In this document: positions 55,936-64,000 of the stretch, piece after piece | Numbering within the stretch: the first letter of the stretch is position 1 | Layout: each line of letters begins with the position of its first letter | Origin: Stenotrophomonas africana | GTDB lineage: Bacteria > Pseudomonadota > Gammaproteobacteria > Xanthomonadales > Xanthomonadaceae | Assembly: GCF_013004645.1 (NCBI RefSeq) | Contig: NZ_JABEME010000002.1 | Coordinates: forward strand, 310,001-374,000 | Length of the DNA: 64,000 bases | Direction: 5' to 3' | The notes under the pieces: model-generated | Told to the model about the DNA's origin: nothing | Databases searched by the model: none | Seen by the model: the letters and a program-made list of their open reading frames with translations, nothing else | Program-made: the position numbers and the translations under genes

Positions 55936-57042
55936 ATGTTGGCTCGTATCGCTTCGACCCTGGCCCTTGGCCTCAGCCTGGCCGTGCTGGCCGGGTGCGC
56001 AGGCAAACAGGAGGCCGCCGCGCGTCGGCAGGGAGAAGCGGTGCCGGTCACCGCGCAGGTCGTGCAGTCCCGGCAGTGGAACGACACCCTGCAGGCACTG
56101 GGCACGGCCAAGGCACGCGAGTCGATCAGCGTCACCGCCAAGGTCAGCGAGATCGTCGAGAAGGTGCACTTCGAAAGCGGCCAGCACATCGCCGCCGGCG
56201 CACCGATCGTGACCCTGCGCGGGCAGGCCCAGGAAGCGGCCCTGGTGCAGGCGCAGGCCACCTTCCACGAGGCCGACCAGCTGTACAAGCGCCAGCGCGA
56301 GCTGGCCTCCCAGCGGTTGGTGTCCAGCGCCACGCTGGATACGCAGAAGTCGATCCGCGATGCCGCCGAGGCGCGTGTGGCGCAGATGCAGGCGGATATC
56401 GGCGACCGCCGCGTGCGTGCGCCGTTCGCTGGCGTCCTGGGTATCCGCCAGGTCAGCCCGGGCACGCTGCTGACGCCGACCACGGTGATCGCCACGCTCG
56501 ACGACATCGAGCACATGCACATCGATTTCCAGGTGCCGGAAGTGGAACTGGCCGCGCTGGGCGTCGGTGACAAGGTCAGCGCCACCAGCGTGGCGTGGCC
56601 GGGCCGCACCTTCGAGGGCGTGGTCAGCACCATCGACGCACGCATCGACCCGGCGACCCGTGCGGTGACCGTGCGCGGCGATTTCGCCAACAGCGACCAC
56701 GCGCTGCGCCCGGGCATGTTGCTGGACGTGCGCCTGTTCCGCCCCGAGCGCCCGGCGCTGGTGGTGCCGGAAATCGCCGTGGTGCAGGTGGGCCGCGACA
56801 CGTTCGTGTACCGCATCAAGAGCGACGACAGCGTCGAGCGCGTGGACGTGGTGACCGGTGCGCGCCGCGCCGGCGTGGTCGAGATCAAGCAGGGCCTGGA
56901 AGCGGGCCAGCGCATCGTGGTCGATGGCACCGGCAAGCTGCGCCCAGGCCTGAAGGTCGCGGCCAAGGATGCGGCACCGGCCAGCGGTGCAAAGCCCGCT
57001 GACGCCGCTGCACCGGTCGCGGCCGAGGGCCACGGCGGATGA
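55936..57042 (+). CDS. RND efflux periplasmic adaptor (membrane fusion lipoprotein)
   Basis: 368 residues from ATG 55936. A lipoprotein signal (AVLAGC, Cys21) is followed by the MFP layout: beta-barrel start VPVTAQVVQSRQWNDTLQAL, lipoyl half (VEKVHFESGQHIAAGAPIVT), alpha-helical hairpin (about 110-160), second lipoyl half (APFAGVLGIRQVSPGTLLTP), and a beta-barrel and proximal domain. It links the inner-membrane pump to an outer-membrane channel. It overlaps the pump gene by four bases, and no outer-membrane factor gene is here. S. maltophilia has several such two-gene Sme pumps (SmeMN, SmeYZ, SmeGH); which one this is cannot be told from sequence alone. Confidence 0.92.
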   Translation: MLARIASTLALGLSLAVLAGCAGKQEAAARRQGEAVPVTAQVVQSRQWNDTLQALGTAKARESISVTAKVSEIVEKVHFESGQHIAAGAPIVTLRGQAQEAALVQAQATFHEADQLYKRQRELASQRLVSSATLDTQKSIRDAAEARVAQMQADIGDRRVRAPFAGVLGIRQVSPGTLLTPTTVIATLDDIEHMHIDFQVPEVELAALGVGDKVSATSVAWPGRTFEGVVSTIDARIDPATRAVTVRGDFANSDHALRPGMLLDVRLFRPERPALVVPEIAVVQVGRDTFVYRIKSDDSVERVDVVTGARRAGVVEIKQGLEAGQRIVVDGTGKLRPGLKVAAKDAAPASGAKPADAAAPVAAEGHGG

Positions 57043-60000
57043 AGCTGTCCGACGTCTCCATCCAGCGGCCGGTGTTCGCCGTGGTGATGAGCCTGTTGCT
57101 GCTGGTGCTGGGCGTGATGTCCTTCACCCGCCTGACCCTGCGCGAACTGCCCGCCATCGATCCGCCGATCGTCTCGGTATCGGTGGACTACACCGGCGCC
57201 TCGGCAGCGGTCATCGAAAGCCGCATCACCCAGGTGCTGGAAGATGCGCTGGCCGGCATCGAAGGCATCGATACGATCAACGCGCGCAGCACCAACGGCC
57301 GCTCGCAGGTCAGCATCGAGTTCACCTCCAACCGCGATATCGAAGCGGCGGCCAATGACGTGCGTGATGCGGTCAGCCGTGTCGCCGACCGCATGCCGGA
57401 AGAAGCGCGGCCGCCGGAAATCGCCAAGGTCGAAAGCGATGCCGATCCGATCATCTGGTTCAACATGGTCTCCTCGACCATGGACACGCTGGAACTGAGC
57501 GACTACGCCGACCGCTATGTTGTCGACCGCTTCTCCAGCCTCGATGGCGTGGCCCAGGTCCGCATCGGTGGCCGCCAGCGCTACGCGATGCGCATCTGGC
57601 TGGACCGTGACCAGCTGGCCGCACGCGGGCTGACCACCGGCGACGTGGAAACCGCGCTGCGCAACGAGAACGTGGAATTGCCGGCCGGCCGCATCGAGTC
57701 GACCGACCGCGATTTCACCCTGCGCGTTGAGCGCAACTACATCAAGCCGGAAGACTTCGCGACCATCCCGCTGGGCAAGGGCCGCGACGGCTACGTGGTG
57801 CGCATGGGCGACGTGGCGAAGATCGAGCTGGCCTCGGCCGAGCGTCGCGCGTACTACCGCAGCAACGGCGAGCCGGGCATCGGCCTGGGCATCGTCAAGA
57901 CCTCTACCGCCAACTCGCTGGACGTGGCGCGCACTGCGCGTGCCGAATCCGAGCGTGTGGCGCTGTCGCTGCCCAAGGGCACGCAGATCTTCGTTGCGTT
58001 CGACAACACCACCTTCATCGAAGCCGCCGTGGACCGCGTCTACGCCACGCTGGTGGAGGCGATGATCCTGGTGCTGGCGGTGATCTGGCTGTTCCTCGGC
58101 AGCTTCCGCGCCGCACTGATTCCGGCGGTGACGGTACCGGTGTGCCTGGTCGCGGCGTTCATCGCGCTGTATGCGTTCGACTTCTCGATCAACCTGCTGA
58201 CCCTGCTTGCTCTGGTGCTGTGCATCGGCCTGGTGGTGGACGATGCGATCGTGGTGGTGGAGAACGTGCAGCGCCGCATCGACCTGGGCGAGCCGCCGCT
58301 GGTGGCCTCCAAGCGCGGTACCGCGCAGGTCGCCTTCGCGGTGATCGCCACCACCGCCGTGCTGGTGGCGGTGTTCCTGCCGGTCGGTTTCCTGGAAGGC
58401 AACACCGGGCGCCTGTTCCGCGAACTGGCAGTGGCACTGGCCGCCGCAGTGGCGCTGTCGGCGTTCGTGGCGCTGACGCTGACCCCGATGATGGCCTCCA
58501 AGCTGCTCAAGCCGCATACCGGGCAGGCACCGCGCGGGCTGCACGGCTTCATCAACCGCAACCTGGAACGCCTGGCGAGCGCCTATGGGCGGGTGCTCGA
58601 TCATCATGTGGATCGCACCTGGATCTATCTGCTGGTGATGGTTGCTGCGTTGGCGGCCAGCTGGTTGCTGATCAAGGTGCTGCCGTCGGAACTGGCGCCG
58701 GCCGAAGACCGCGGTTCGTTCCAGATCATGATCGATGGACCGGAAGGCGCCGGCTACGACTACACCGTGCAGCAGGTACAGCAGGTGGAAGCGCTGCTGG
58801 CGCCGCACGTGGGCGCGGACAAGCCGATCGTGCGCGCCAACCCGCGCGTGCCCGGCGGCTTCGGCGCCAGCGAGGAAATGCACACCGGCCGCGTCAGCGT
58901 GTTCCTGCAGCCGTGGCGTCAGCGCAGCGAAGGCACGCCGGAAGTCGCCAACGAACTGCAGAAGGAGCTGGACACCATCCGTGGCGTGCGCGTGCGTACC
59001 CAGGTCGGTGGCGGCCTGGTGCGCAGTGGCGGGCAGCCGTTCCAGATCGTGCTCGGTGGCCCGGAATACGCCGAGATCGCGCAGTGGCGCGACCGCATTC
59101 TGCTGCGCATGGCCGACAATCCCGGCCTGGTCGGCCCGGACTCGGACTACAAGGAAACCCGGCCACAGATGCGGGTGAACATCGACCGCCAGCGTGCGGC
59201 CGACCTCGGCGTGCCGGTCACCGCGATCGGTTCGGCGCTGGAAACCATGATGGGCTCGCGCCGCGTCACCACCTTCGTCGACAACGGCGAGGAATACGAC
59301 GTGCTGGTCCAGGCCGGCCGTGATGGCCGCGCCAGCCCGGCCGATCTGGCCGCGATCCGCGTGCGTGCGACCTCCGGCGAACTTGTGCCGCTGTCCAATC
59401 TGGTCACACTGAGCGAAGTGGCCGAGGCCGGCACCCTGAACCGCTTCAACCGACTGCGTTCGATCACCATCAGCGCCGGCCTGGCGCCGGGCTATCCGCT
59501 GGGTGAGGCCATCGCCTGGGCGCAGCAGGTCACGCGCGAAGAGCTGCCGCAGTACGCGCAGGTGAACTGGAAGGGCGAATCGCGCGAATACCAGAGCGCC
59601 GGTGGCGCGGTGCTGCTGACCTTCGCGATGGCCCTGCTGGTGGTCTATCTGGTGCTGGCCGCGCAGTTCGAGAGCTTCATCCACCCGCTGACCATCATGC
59701 TGACCGTGCCGCTGGGCGTACTCGGTGCACTGGTCGGGTTGTGGGTGAGTGGGGGCACGGTGAACCTGTTCAGCCAGATCGGCATCGTCATGCTGGTCGG
59801 CCTGGCAGCGAAGAACGGCATCCTCATTGTCGAATTCGCCAACCAGCTGCGCGACGACGGAAGAACCGTGCGCGAGGCGATCATCGAATCGGCGATGGTG
59901 CGCCTGCGCCCGATCCTGATGACCTCCATCGCCACCGTCGTCGGCGCGATCCCGCTGGTGGTGGCCGGTGGCCCGGGTTCGGCCAGCCGTGGCACGATCG

Positions 60001-60164
60001 GCATCGTGATCATCTTCGGCGTCACCCTGTCCACCTTCCTGTCGCTGTTCGTGGTGCCGGCGTTCTACGCGCGGCTGGCCCCATACACCCGCTCGCCGGA
60101 AGCGGTGAAGCGCGAACTGGAGAAGCAGGAAGCGGAATCGCCCTCGGTGGGTGGCCATGCCTGA
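57039..60164 (+). CDS. RND efflux permease (AcrB/MexB family)
   Basis: 1041 residues, the normal length, with twelve membrane spans and two large periplasmic loops. Features are MKLSDVSIQRPVFAVVMSLL, LPAIDPPIVSVSVDYTGASA, the proton-relay Asp pair in IGLVVDDAIVVVENVQRR (spans 4-5), and GLAAKNGILIVEFANQLRDD near span 10. It uses the proton gradient to pump drugs or other small molecules out through an adaptor and a shared outer-membrane channel. It ends with a charged Glu/Lys tail and overlaps the GNAT gene by eight bases. Substrates are not predictable; drug export is typical. Confidence 0.95.
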   Translation: MKLSDVSIQRPVFAVVMSLLLLVLGVMSFTRLTLRELPAIDPPIVSVSVDYTGASAAVIESRITQVLEDALAGIEGIDTINARSTNGRSQVSIEFTSNRDIEAAANDVRDAVSRVADRMPEEARPPEIAKVESDADPIIWFNMVSSTMDTLELSDYADRYVVDRFSSLDGVAQVRIGGRQRYAMRIWLDRDQLAARGLTTGDVETALRNENVELPAGRIESTDRDFTLRVERNYIKPEDFATIPLGKGRDGYVVRMGDVAKIELASAERRAYYRSNGEPGIGLGIVKTSTANSLDVARTARAESERVALSLPKGTQIFVAFDNTTFIEAAVDRVYATLVEAMILVLAVIWLFLGSFRAALIPAVTVPVCLVAAFIALYAFDFSINLLTLLALVLCIGLVVDDAIVVVENVQRRIDLGEPPLVASKRGTAQVAFAVIATTAVLVAVFLPVGFLEGNTGRLFRELAVALAAAVALSAFVALTLTPMMASKLLKPHTGQAPRGLHGFINRNLERLASAYGRVLDHHVDRTWIYLLVMVAALAASWLLIKVLPSELAPAEDRGSFQIMIDGPEGAGYDYTVQQVQQVEALLAPHVGADKPIVRANPRVPGGFGASEEMHTGRVSVFLQPWRQRSEGTPEVANELQKELDTIRGVRVRTQVGGGLVRSGGQPFQIVLGGPEYAEIAQWRDRILLRMADNPGLVGPDSDYKETRPQMRVNIDRQRAADLGVPVTAIGSALETMMGSRRVTTFVDNGEEYDVLVQAGRDGRASPADLAAIRVRATSGELVPLSNLVTLSEVAEAGTLNRFNRLRSITISAGLAPGYPLGEAIAWAQQVTREELPQYAQVNWKGESREYQSAGGAVLLTFAMALLVVYLVLAAQFESFIHPLTIMLTVPLGVLGALVGLWVSGGTVNLFSQIGIVMLVGLAAKNGILIVEFANQLRDDGRTVREAIIESAMVRLRPILMTSIATVVGAIPLVVAGGPGSASRGTIGIVIIFGVTLSTFLSLFVVPAFYARLAPYTRSPEAVKRELEKQEAESPSVGGHA

Positions 60165-60696
60165 TCCGACCACCCTGCTGCGGGGCGACGGCTTCCAGCT
60201 GCGGGCCTGGCGCCCGGATGATCTGGAATCGCTGCTGCGCCATGCCAACGACGCCGAAGTGTCGCGGGGCCTGCGTGATCGCTTTCCGTACCCGTACACG
60301 CGCGAGGATGGCGAGGCCTTCCTCGCGGGCCGCGTGCTGGCCCCCGGCACCCTGAACCTGGCCATCGAGATAGACGGCCAGGCCTGCGGCAGCGTCGGTG
60401 CCCAACAGGGCGTGGCCGAACGTGGGCATACCGCCGAACTGGGTTACTGGCTGGGCCAGGCCTACTGGGGCCAGGGCGTGATGACCCGCGTGGTCGGCCT
60501 GTTCGCACCGTGGGTGATGGACGAACTGCGCCTGTTCAGGCTGCAGGCCACCGTGGTCGACTTCAACCTCGGCTCGGCCCGGGTGCTGGAGAAGAACGGC
60601 TTTCAGGAAGAAGGCGTGGAGCGCTCCGCGGTCTACAAGCGCGGCGTCCTGCACGACCTGCGCCGCTTTGCCCGGGTACGCACGCAGCTGCCCTGA
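60157..60696 (+). CDS. GNAT-family N-acetyltransferase
   Basis: 179 residues from ATG 60157; an in-frame GTG at 60151 is less likely. The GNAT fold shows FQLRAWRPDDLESLLRHAND, LGYWLGQAYWGQGVMTRVVG (the acetyl-CoA loop pattern QxxGxG/A as YWGQGVMT) and DFNLGSARVLEKNGFQEEG. This resembles RimJ/RimL or YdaF/SpeG-like acetyltransferases that modify protein N-termini or small amines. The start lies inside the pump gene end, so translation is coupled; a role with the pump is possible but not shown. Confidence 0.9.
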   Translation: MPDPTTLLRGDGFQLRAWRPDDLESLLRHANDAEVSRGLRDRFPYPYTREDGEAFLAGRVLAPGTLNLAIEIDGQACGSVGAQQGVAERGHTAELGYWLGQAYWGQGVMTRVVGLFAPWVMDELRLFRLQATVVDFNLGSARVLEKNGFQEEGVERSAVYKRGVLHDLRRFARVRTQLP

Positions 60697-60714
60697 ACAC
60701 GCGGGCTGGCCGCT

Positions 60715-60777
60715 GTAGAGCCGAGCCCATGCTCGGCTGCCCTCGGGGGCCCAAGCCGAGCATGGGCTCGGCTCTAC
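60715..60777. repeat. SMAG/REP dimer
   Basis: GTAGAGCCGAGCCCATGCTCGGCTGC, a short spacer, then AAGCCGAGCATGGGCTCGGCTCTAC, 18 bases after the GNAT stop. Confidence 0.92.
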
Positions 60778-60876
60778 AAAACAGCGCTACCGCAGCGGCC
60801 TTCGATCAGGGAGAATCGACCGGTCCCTTCCAGCCGACGGGACGTCCTTACAACCCGCCGACTGGAGAGAGCGCGC

Positions 60877-62394
60877 GTGGAAGCAACCGTACATTTCATC
60901 AACAGCATCATCTGGAGCAAGGCACTGATCTTCGTATGCCTGGGCGCCGGCCTGTTCTTCAGCCTGCGCACGCGCTTCATGCAGATCCGCGGCTTCCTCG
61001 AGATGTGCCGCCTCACCGTCAAGGGTGAGAAATCCGACGCCGGCGTGTCCTCGTTCCAGGCCCTGGCCATGTCGATGGCCGGCCGCATGGGCATCGGCAA
61101 CATCGCCGGCGTGGCCACCGCCATCGCCTTCGGCGGCCCCGGTGCCATCTTCTGGATGTGGGTGATGGGCTTCCTTGGCGCGTCCACGTCGTACGTGGAA
61201 TGCACCCTGGCGCAGATCTACAAGACCAAGGACGCCGAAGGCCGCTACCGCGGTGGCCCGGCGTACTACATCGAAAAGGCCATGGGCCTGAAGTGGTACG
61301 CGCTGGCCTTCGCCATCGCCACGATTATCGCCGCCGGCTTCCTGATGCCGGGCGTGCAGGCCAACGCCATTGCCGACAGCATCATCAACGCCTGCCGTGG
61401 CACCGCGCTGTGCGGGCCGCTCGATGGCCAGGCCTTCGGCATGGAATCGGTGCAGGCGCTGAAGCTGGGCATCGGCATCGTGGTCGCGCTGCTGCTGGGC
61501 GTGGTGATCTTCGGCGGCGTCAAGCGCATCGCCAACTTCGCCGAAGTGGTGGTGCCGTTCATGGCCGCCGGCTTCATCCTGATGGCCATCGTCATCATGA
61601 TCATCAACTACGACCGCGTGCCGGAGATGTTCAACATCATCTTCAGCAGCGCCTTCGGCACCCACGCCGCGTTCGGCGCGATGATGGGCCTGGCGGTGGA
61701 GTGGGGCATCAAGCGCGGCATCTACGCCAACGAAGCCGGCCAGGGCTCGGGCCCGCACGCGGCAGCCGCCTCGGAAGTCTCGCACCCGGCCAAGCAGGGT
61801 TACGTGCAGGCTTTCGCCATCTACTTCGACACCATGATGGTGTGTACCGCCACCGCGTTCCTGATCCTGGCCAGCGGCACCTACAACGTGTACTCGCCCG
61901 TGGCCGGCGCCGAGCCGATCTTCCAGGGCCTGGCCGGCATTCCGGAAGGCGCGGGCTACGCGCAGGCCGGCGTGGAAGCGGTGCTGCCGGGCTGGGGTTC
62001 GGCGTTCGTATCGATCGCGATCTTCTTCTTCGCCTTCACCACCATCATGGCGTACTACTACATGGCCGAGACCAATCTGAGCTATGTGAACCACAACAAG
62101 AAGCGCCCGCTGACCGTGCTGCTGCTGCGCCTGGGCATCATCGGCATGGTGGTGTTCGGCGCGTTCCATAATGCAACCCTGGCCTGGGCGCTGGGTGACA
62201 TCGGCGTGGGCCTGATGGCCTGGCTGAACATCATTGCCATCCTCATCATCCAGAAGCCGGCCATGCTGGCCCTGCGTGATTACGAACGACAGAAGAAGCT
62301 CGGCCTCGATCCGACCTTCGACCCCGATGCCCTGGGCATCAAGAACGCCGATTTCTGGCGTCAACGCAAGCTGGAGTTGTCCCGTAGTGAATGA
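60877..62394 (+). CDS. Alanine or glycine:cation symporter (AGCS family)
   Basis: 505 residues, GTG start with GGAGAG upstream. About ten to eleven membrane spans. Family motifs are FRLRTRFMQIR-like (SLRTRFMQIRGFLEM), SMAGRMGIGNIAGVATAIAF, GGPGAIFWMWVMGFLGASTS and GIYANEAGQGSGPHAAAASE. It imports D- or L-alanine or glycine with Na+. The end overlaps the methyltransferase start by eight bases. There is no upstream regulator; a REP dimer separates it from the GNAT gene. Confidence 0.93.
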   Translation: MEATVHFINSIIWSKALIFVCLGAGLFFSLRTRFMQIRGFLEMCRLTVKGEKSDAGVSSFQALAMSMAGRMGIGNIAGVATAIAFGGPGAIFWMWVMGFLGASTSYVECTLAQIYKTKDAEGRYRGGPAYYIEKAMGLKWYALAFAIATIIAAGFLMPGVQANAIADSIINACRGTALCGPLDGQAFGMESVQALKLGIGIVVALLLGVVIFGGVKRIANFAEVVVPFMAAGFILMAIVIMIINYDRVPEMFNIIFSSAFGTHAAFGAMMGLAVEWGIKRGIYANEAGQGSGPHAAAASEVSHPAKQGYVQAFAIYFDTMMVCTATAFLILASGTYNVYSPVAGAEPIFQGLAGIPEGAGYAQAGVEAVLPGWGSAFVSIAIFFFAFTTIMAYYYMAETNLSYVNHNKKRPLTVLLLRLGIIGMVVFGAFHNATLAWALGDIGVGLMAWLNIIAILIIQKPAMLALRDYERQKKLGLDPTFDPDALGIKNADFWRQRKLELSRSE

Positions 62395-63220
62395 TCCCTG
62401 GAAGAACGCCCGCCGCCCGTCGTCGCGACCGCCGCGGGCCACCCCGCTGCCACCGCGTGAGGGCGGCACCCCGCCGCCACCGGGGCGCGGCAACGACGAA
62501 TTGCGCCTGTATGGCTGGAACGCCGTGCAGGCCCTGTTCGCCAAGCGGCCGCAGGCGTTGCGCAAGTTGTACCTGGTGGACGCGCTGATTCCGCGCATGC
62601 AGCCGGTGCTGAAGTGGTGCGTGGCCAACCGCGTGGGCTATCGCGTGGTGGAGGAGGGTGACCTCAACAAGCTGGCCGCTACCACGCACCACGAAGGCCT
62701 GGTGGCCGACGTGCTGCGCGCGCCGGTCGTGCCGCTGGCGCAGTGGCTGGAGGATCTCGGCGAAGGCCCGGCGCTGGCGTTGTGGCTGGACGGCGTCGGC
62801 AATCCGCACAACTTCGGTGCGATCCTGCGCTCGGCCGCGCACTTCGGCGTCAAGGCGCTGCTGCTGCCGGCTGGCAGCACACTGGCGCTGTCCGGTGCCG
62901 CCGCACGCGTGGCTGAAGGCGGGGCGGAGTCGGTGCCGCTGGTGCAGCTGCCGGAGACTGCAGAGGCGATGGCGCAGCTGCGCAGTGCCGGTTTCGGCCT
63001 GGCCGCAACCCTGGTCGAGGGCGGTGATGACGTGTTCCGCGCGTCGCTGCCGTCGCGCCTTGTGTATGTGATGGGCGCTGAAGGCGAGGGCATGGACCGC
63101 GGCCTGGCCAGCGAATGCGACATGCGGGTCTCGATTCCCGGCAGCGGCGCGGTGGAGAGCCTGAACGTGGCCTCGGCCACGGCCGTGCTGCTGGCGCAGT
63201 GGGCCAGTCGACGCGGCTGA
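62387..63220 (+). CDS. TrmH/SpoU-family RNA ribose methyltransferase (RlmB-like)
   Basis: 277 residues from GTG 62387, which overlaps the symporter stop; the frame is open earlier inside the symporter gene without a better start. A Pro/Arg-rich N-terminus of about 40 residues is followed by the substrate-binding domain (RLYGWNAVQALFAKRPQALR). The SPOUT knot domain has LDGVGNPHNFGAILRSAAHF, YVMGAEGEGMDRGL and SIPGSGAVESLNVASATAVL. This class 2'-O-methylates ribose in rRNA or tRNA using S-adenosylmethionine. RlmB (23S G2251) is the nearest named type, but the exact target is uncertain. Confidence 0.88.
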   Translation: MNDPWKNARRPSSRPPRATPLPPREGGTPPPPGRGNDELRLYGWNAVQALFAKRPQALRKLYLVDALIPRMQPVLKWCVANRVGYRVVEEGDLNKLAATTHHEGLVADVLRAPVVPLAQWLEDLGEGPALALWLDGVGNPHNFGAILRSAAHFGVKALLLPAGSTLALSGAAARVAEGGAESVPLVQLPETAEAMAQLRSAGFGLAATLVEGGDDVFRASLPSRLVYVMGAEGEGMDRGLASECDMRVSIPGSGAVESLNVASATAVLLAQWASRRG

Positions 63221-63244
63221 TCCCGTATCCGGGGTCGCATGATC

Positions 63245-63283
63245 GGGGTTGGATCCCTCGCCGCAGGCGAGGGCTCTGATCCT
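63245..63283. repeat. Degenerate GGGGTC-type palindrome
   Basis: GGGGTTGGATCCCTCGC-CGCA-GGCGAGGGCTCTGATCC, an imperfect stem after the methyltransferase gene; the inner CCTCGC-CGCA-GGCGAGG part pairs fully. Confidence 0.55.
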
Positions 63284-63315
63284 GCAGGGTTCCTGATTCA
63301 GGACCCGCCTTGGTG

Positions 63316-63377
63316 GGTGCGAACCTTGGTTCGCACCGCGCTTCCAGTTGCGCTCGCCGGGCATGGCCCGGCACTAC
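63316..63377. repeat. Hairpin plus inverted SMAG monomer
   Basis: GGTGCGAACC-TT-GGTTCGCACC (63316-63337), then GCCGGGCATGGCCCGGCACTAC (63356-63377), a REP monomer whose GTAG head is on the minus strand. They lie between convergent genes. Confidence 0.7.
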
Positions 63378-63381
63378 CGCA

Positions 63382-64000
63382 TCACTCGTTCGGAGGCGTG
63401 GTCGCCTTGGCCTCGCTGCCGAAGCTGCCATCGGCTTCCGCGGCCAGGTAGGCGAACACAGTGTAGGCGGCCACGTTCTGTGCCAGCGCCTTCGGGTCGA
63501 TCTTGTCCAGCGTGTCGTCGGCGGTGTGGTGCAGGTGGAAGTAGTCCGAGCCATCCTGCGCCAGCCACGCCCACGCACCGCCCCTGGCGGCCAGCGGGCC
63601 GACGTCCGGGCCCGGGCCACCCTTGTCGGCCTGGTACTCGATGCCCAGCGGCTTCATCACTTCGGCAATCTGCCTGGTCGCTTCGCGCGAGCCTTCCGGG
63701 TTCGGCGAACCGGTATTGAAGGCGTAGATGCGGCCTGCGCCGAAGTCGCTCTCGGCAGCCAGCTGGTGCAGGGCCACGTCCTTTGCATGCGCTTCGGCGT
63801 AGGCCTTGCCGCCGTACAGGCCCTGTTCTTCGTTGGCGAAGGCAACCACGCGGATGGTTCGCTTCGGTGCCTGCTTCAGCAGGCCGATCAGGTGACCAGC
63901 AGCCATGGTGATGCCCACGCCTGCGCCGTCATCGACCGCGCCGGTGCCCAGGTCCCACGAATCCAGGTGACCACCGATCACCACCACTTCCTTCGGCAGG
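63382..64000 (-). CDS. M28-family metallopeptidase, C-terminal part
   Basis: About 205 residues are visible; the frame is open past the window end (LPKEVVVIGGHLDSWD), so the N-terminus is missing. M28 motifs are GGHLDSWDLGTGAVDDGAGV (metal His and Asp), AFANEEQGLYGG (catalytic Glu and a metal Glu) and SDYFHLHHTADDTLDKID (metal His). It is a zinc aminopeptidase or carboxypeptidase, usually exported in this group; the signal peptide would lie upstream of the window. It is convergent with the methyltransferase gene across two hairpins. Confidence 0.92.
   Translation of the reverse strand, partial: LPKEVVVIGGHLDSWDLGTGAVDDGAGVGITMAAGHLIGLLKQAPKRTIRVVAFANEEQGLYGGKAYAEAHAKDVALHQLAAESDFGAGRIYAFNTGSPNPEGSREATRQIAEVMKPLGIEYQADKGGPGPDVGPLAARGGAWAWLAQDGSDYFHLHHTADDTLDKIDPKALAQNVAAYTVFAYLAAEADGSFGSEAKATTPPNE

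Noticed and set aside
55920-60365. A 1481-codon open frame on the minus strand opposite the RND efflux genes
   Set aside because: It mirrors the RND adaptor and permease genes. Its product is a low-complexity His/Arg/Gln-rich chain typical of antisense frames in GC-rich DNA.

Overview
The window is a high-GC gammaproteobacterial chromosome segment that looks like Stenotrophomonas, most likely the S. maltophilia group. The evidence is the dispersed GTAG-headed SMAG/REP hairpins, the xanthomonad-type pilMNOPQ cluster next to a divergent penicillin-binding protein 1A gene, a secreted S1/P1 nuclease, and general gene order. The organism is inferred from recognition, not from a database search. 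I see no rRNA, tRNA, prophage, insertion sequence or CRISPR array.

Layout. 1-4.2 kb: end of a CS1-type (alpha) fimbrial operon: an usher gene broken by an in-frame amber codon, a CblD/CfaE-like tip subunit and a chaperone. 4.3-9.1 kb: a large trimeric autotransporter adhesin and a small membrane protein of unknown function. 9.3-18 kb: a hypothetical gene, mrcA (PBP1A) and the divergent type IV pilus operon pilMNOPQ. 18.1-25 kb: a tightly overlapping MoxR-DUF58-DUF4381-BatA-BatB/C-BatD operon. 25-32 kb: a dicarboxylate/amino-acid symporter, transketolase, a HigBA toxin-antitoxin pair between two near-identical long palindromes, an acyl-CoA hydrolase/transferase and a flavin reductase. 32-36 kb: a BlaI/M56-peptidase signalling operon, a metallo-beta-lactamase-fold hydrolase and an S1/P1 nuclease. 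36.7-48.2 kb: ompW divergent from gapA with an FNR/ANR-like box between them, then a DUF2339/DUF3999 pair, pgk, a HAD phosphatase, pyk and class I fba. With tkt nearby this groups much of lower glycolysis and one pentose-phosphate enzyme. 48.3-52.5 kb: a PPC-like lipoprotein, a macrodomain protein, and cysK divergent from cysB. 53-60.7 kb: a DUF2946 protein, a TonB-dependent copper receptor, and an RND efflux pair followed by a GNAT acetyltransferase. 60.9-64 kb: an alanine/glycine:Na+ symporter, an RlmB/TrmH-type rRNA methyltransferase and the C-terminal part of an M28 peptidase.

The most unusual signal lies in the gene-poor gaps at 36.1-36.7, 42.7-43.4 and 52.5-53.1 kb. Each gap holds two copies of one long structured element of about 100 nt (188 nt in one copy), arranged as an inverted pair (minus copy, then plus copy). 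All six copies share a conserved core that folds into two small hairpins. A 14-28 bp closing stem surrounds the core; its sequence differs between copies while its pairing is kept. I do not recognise a published name for this family. It is the best candidate here for an undescribed repeat or structured RNA.
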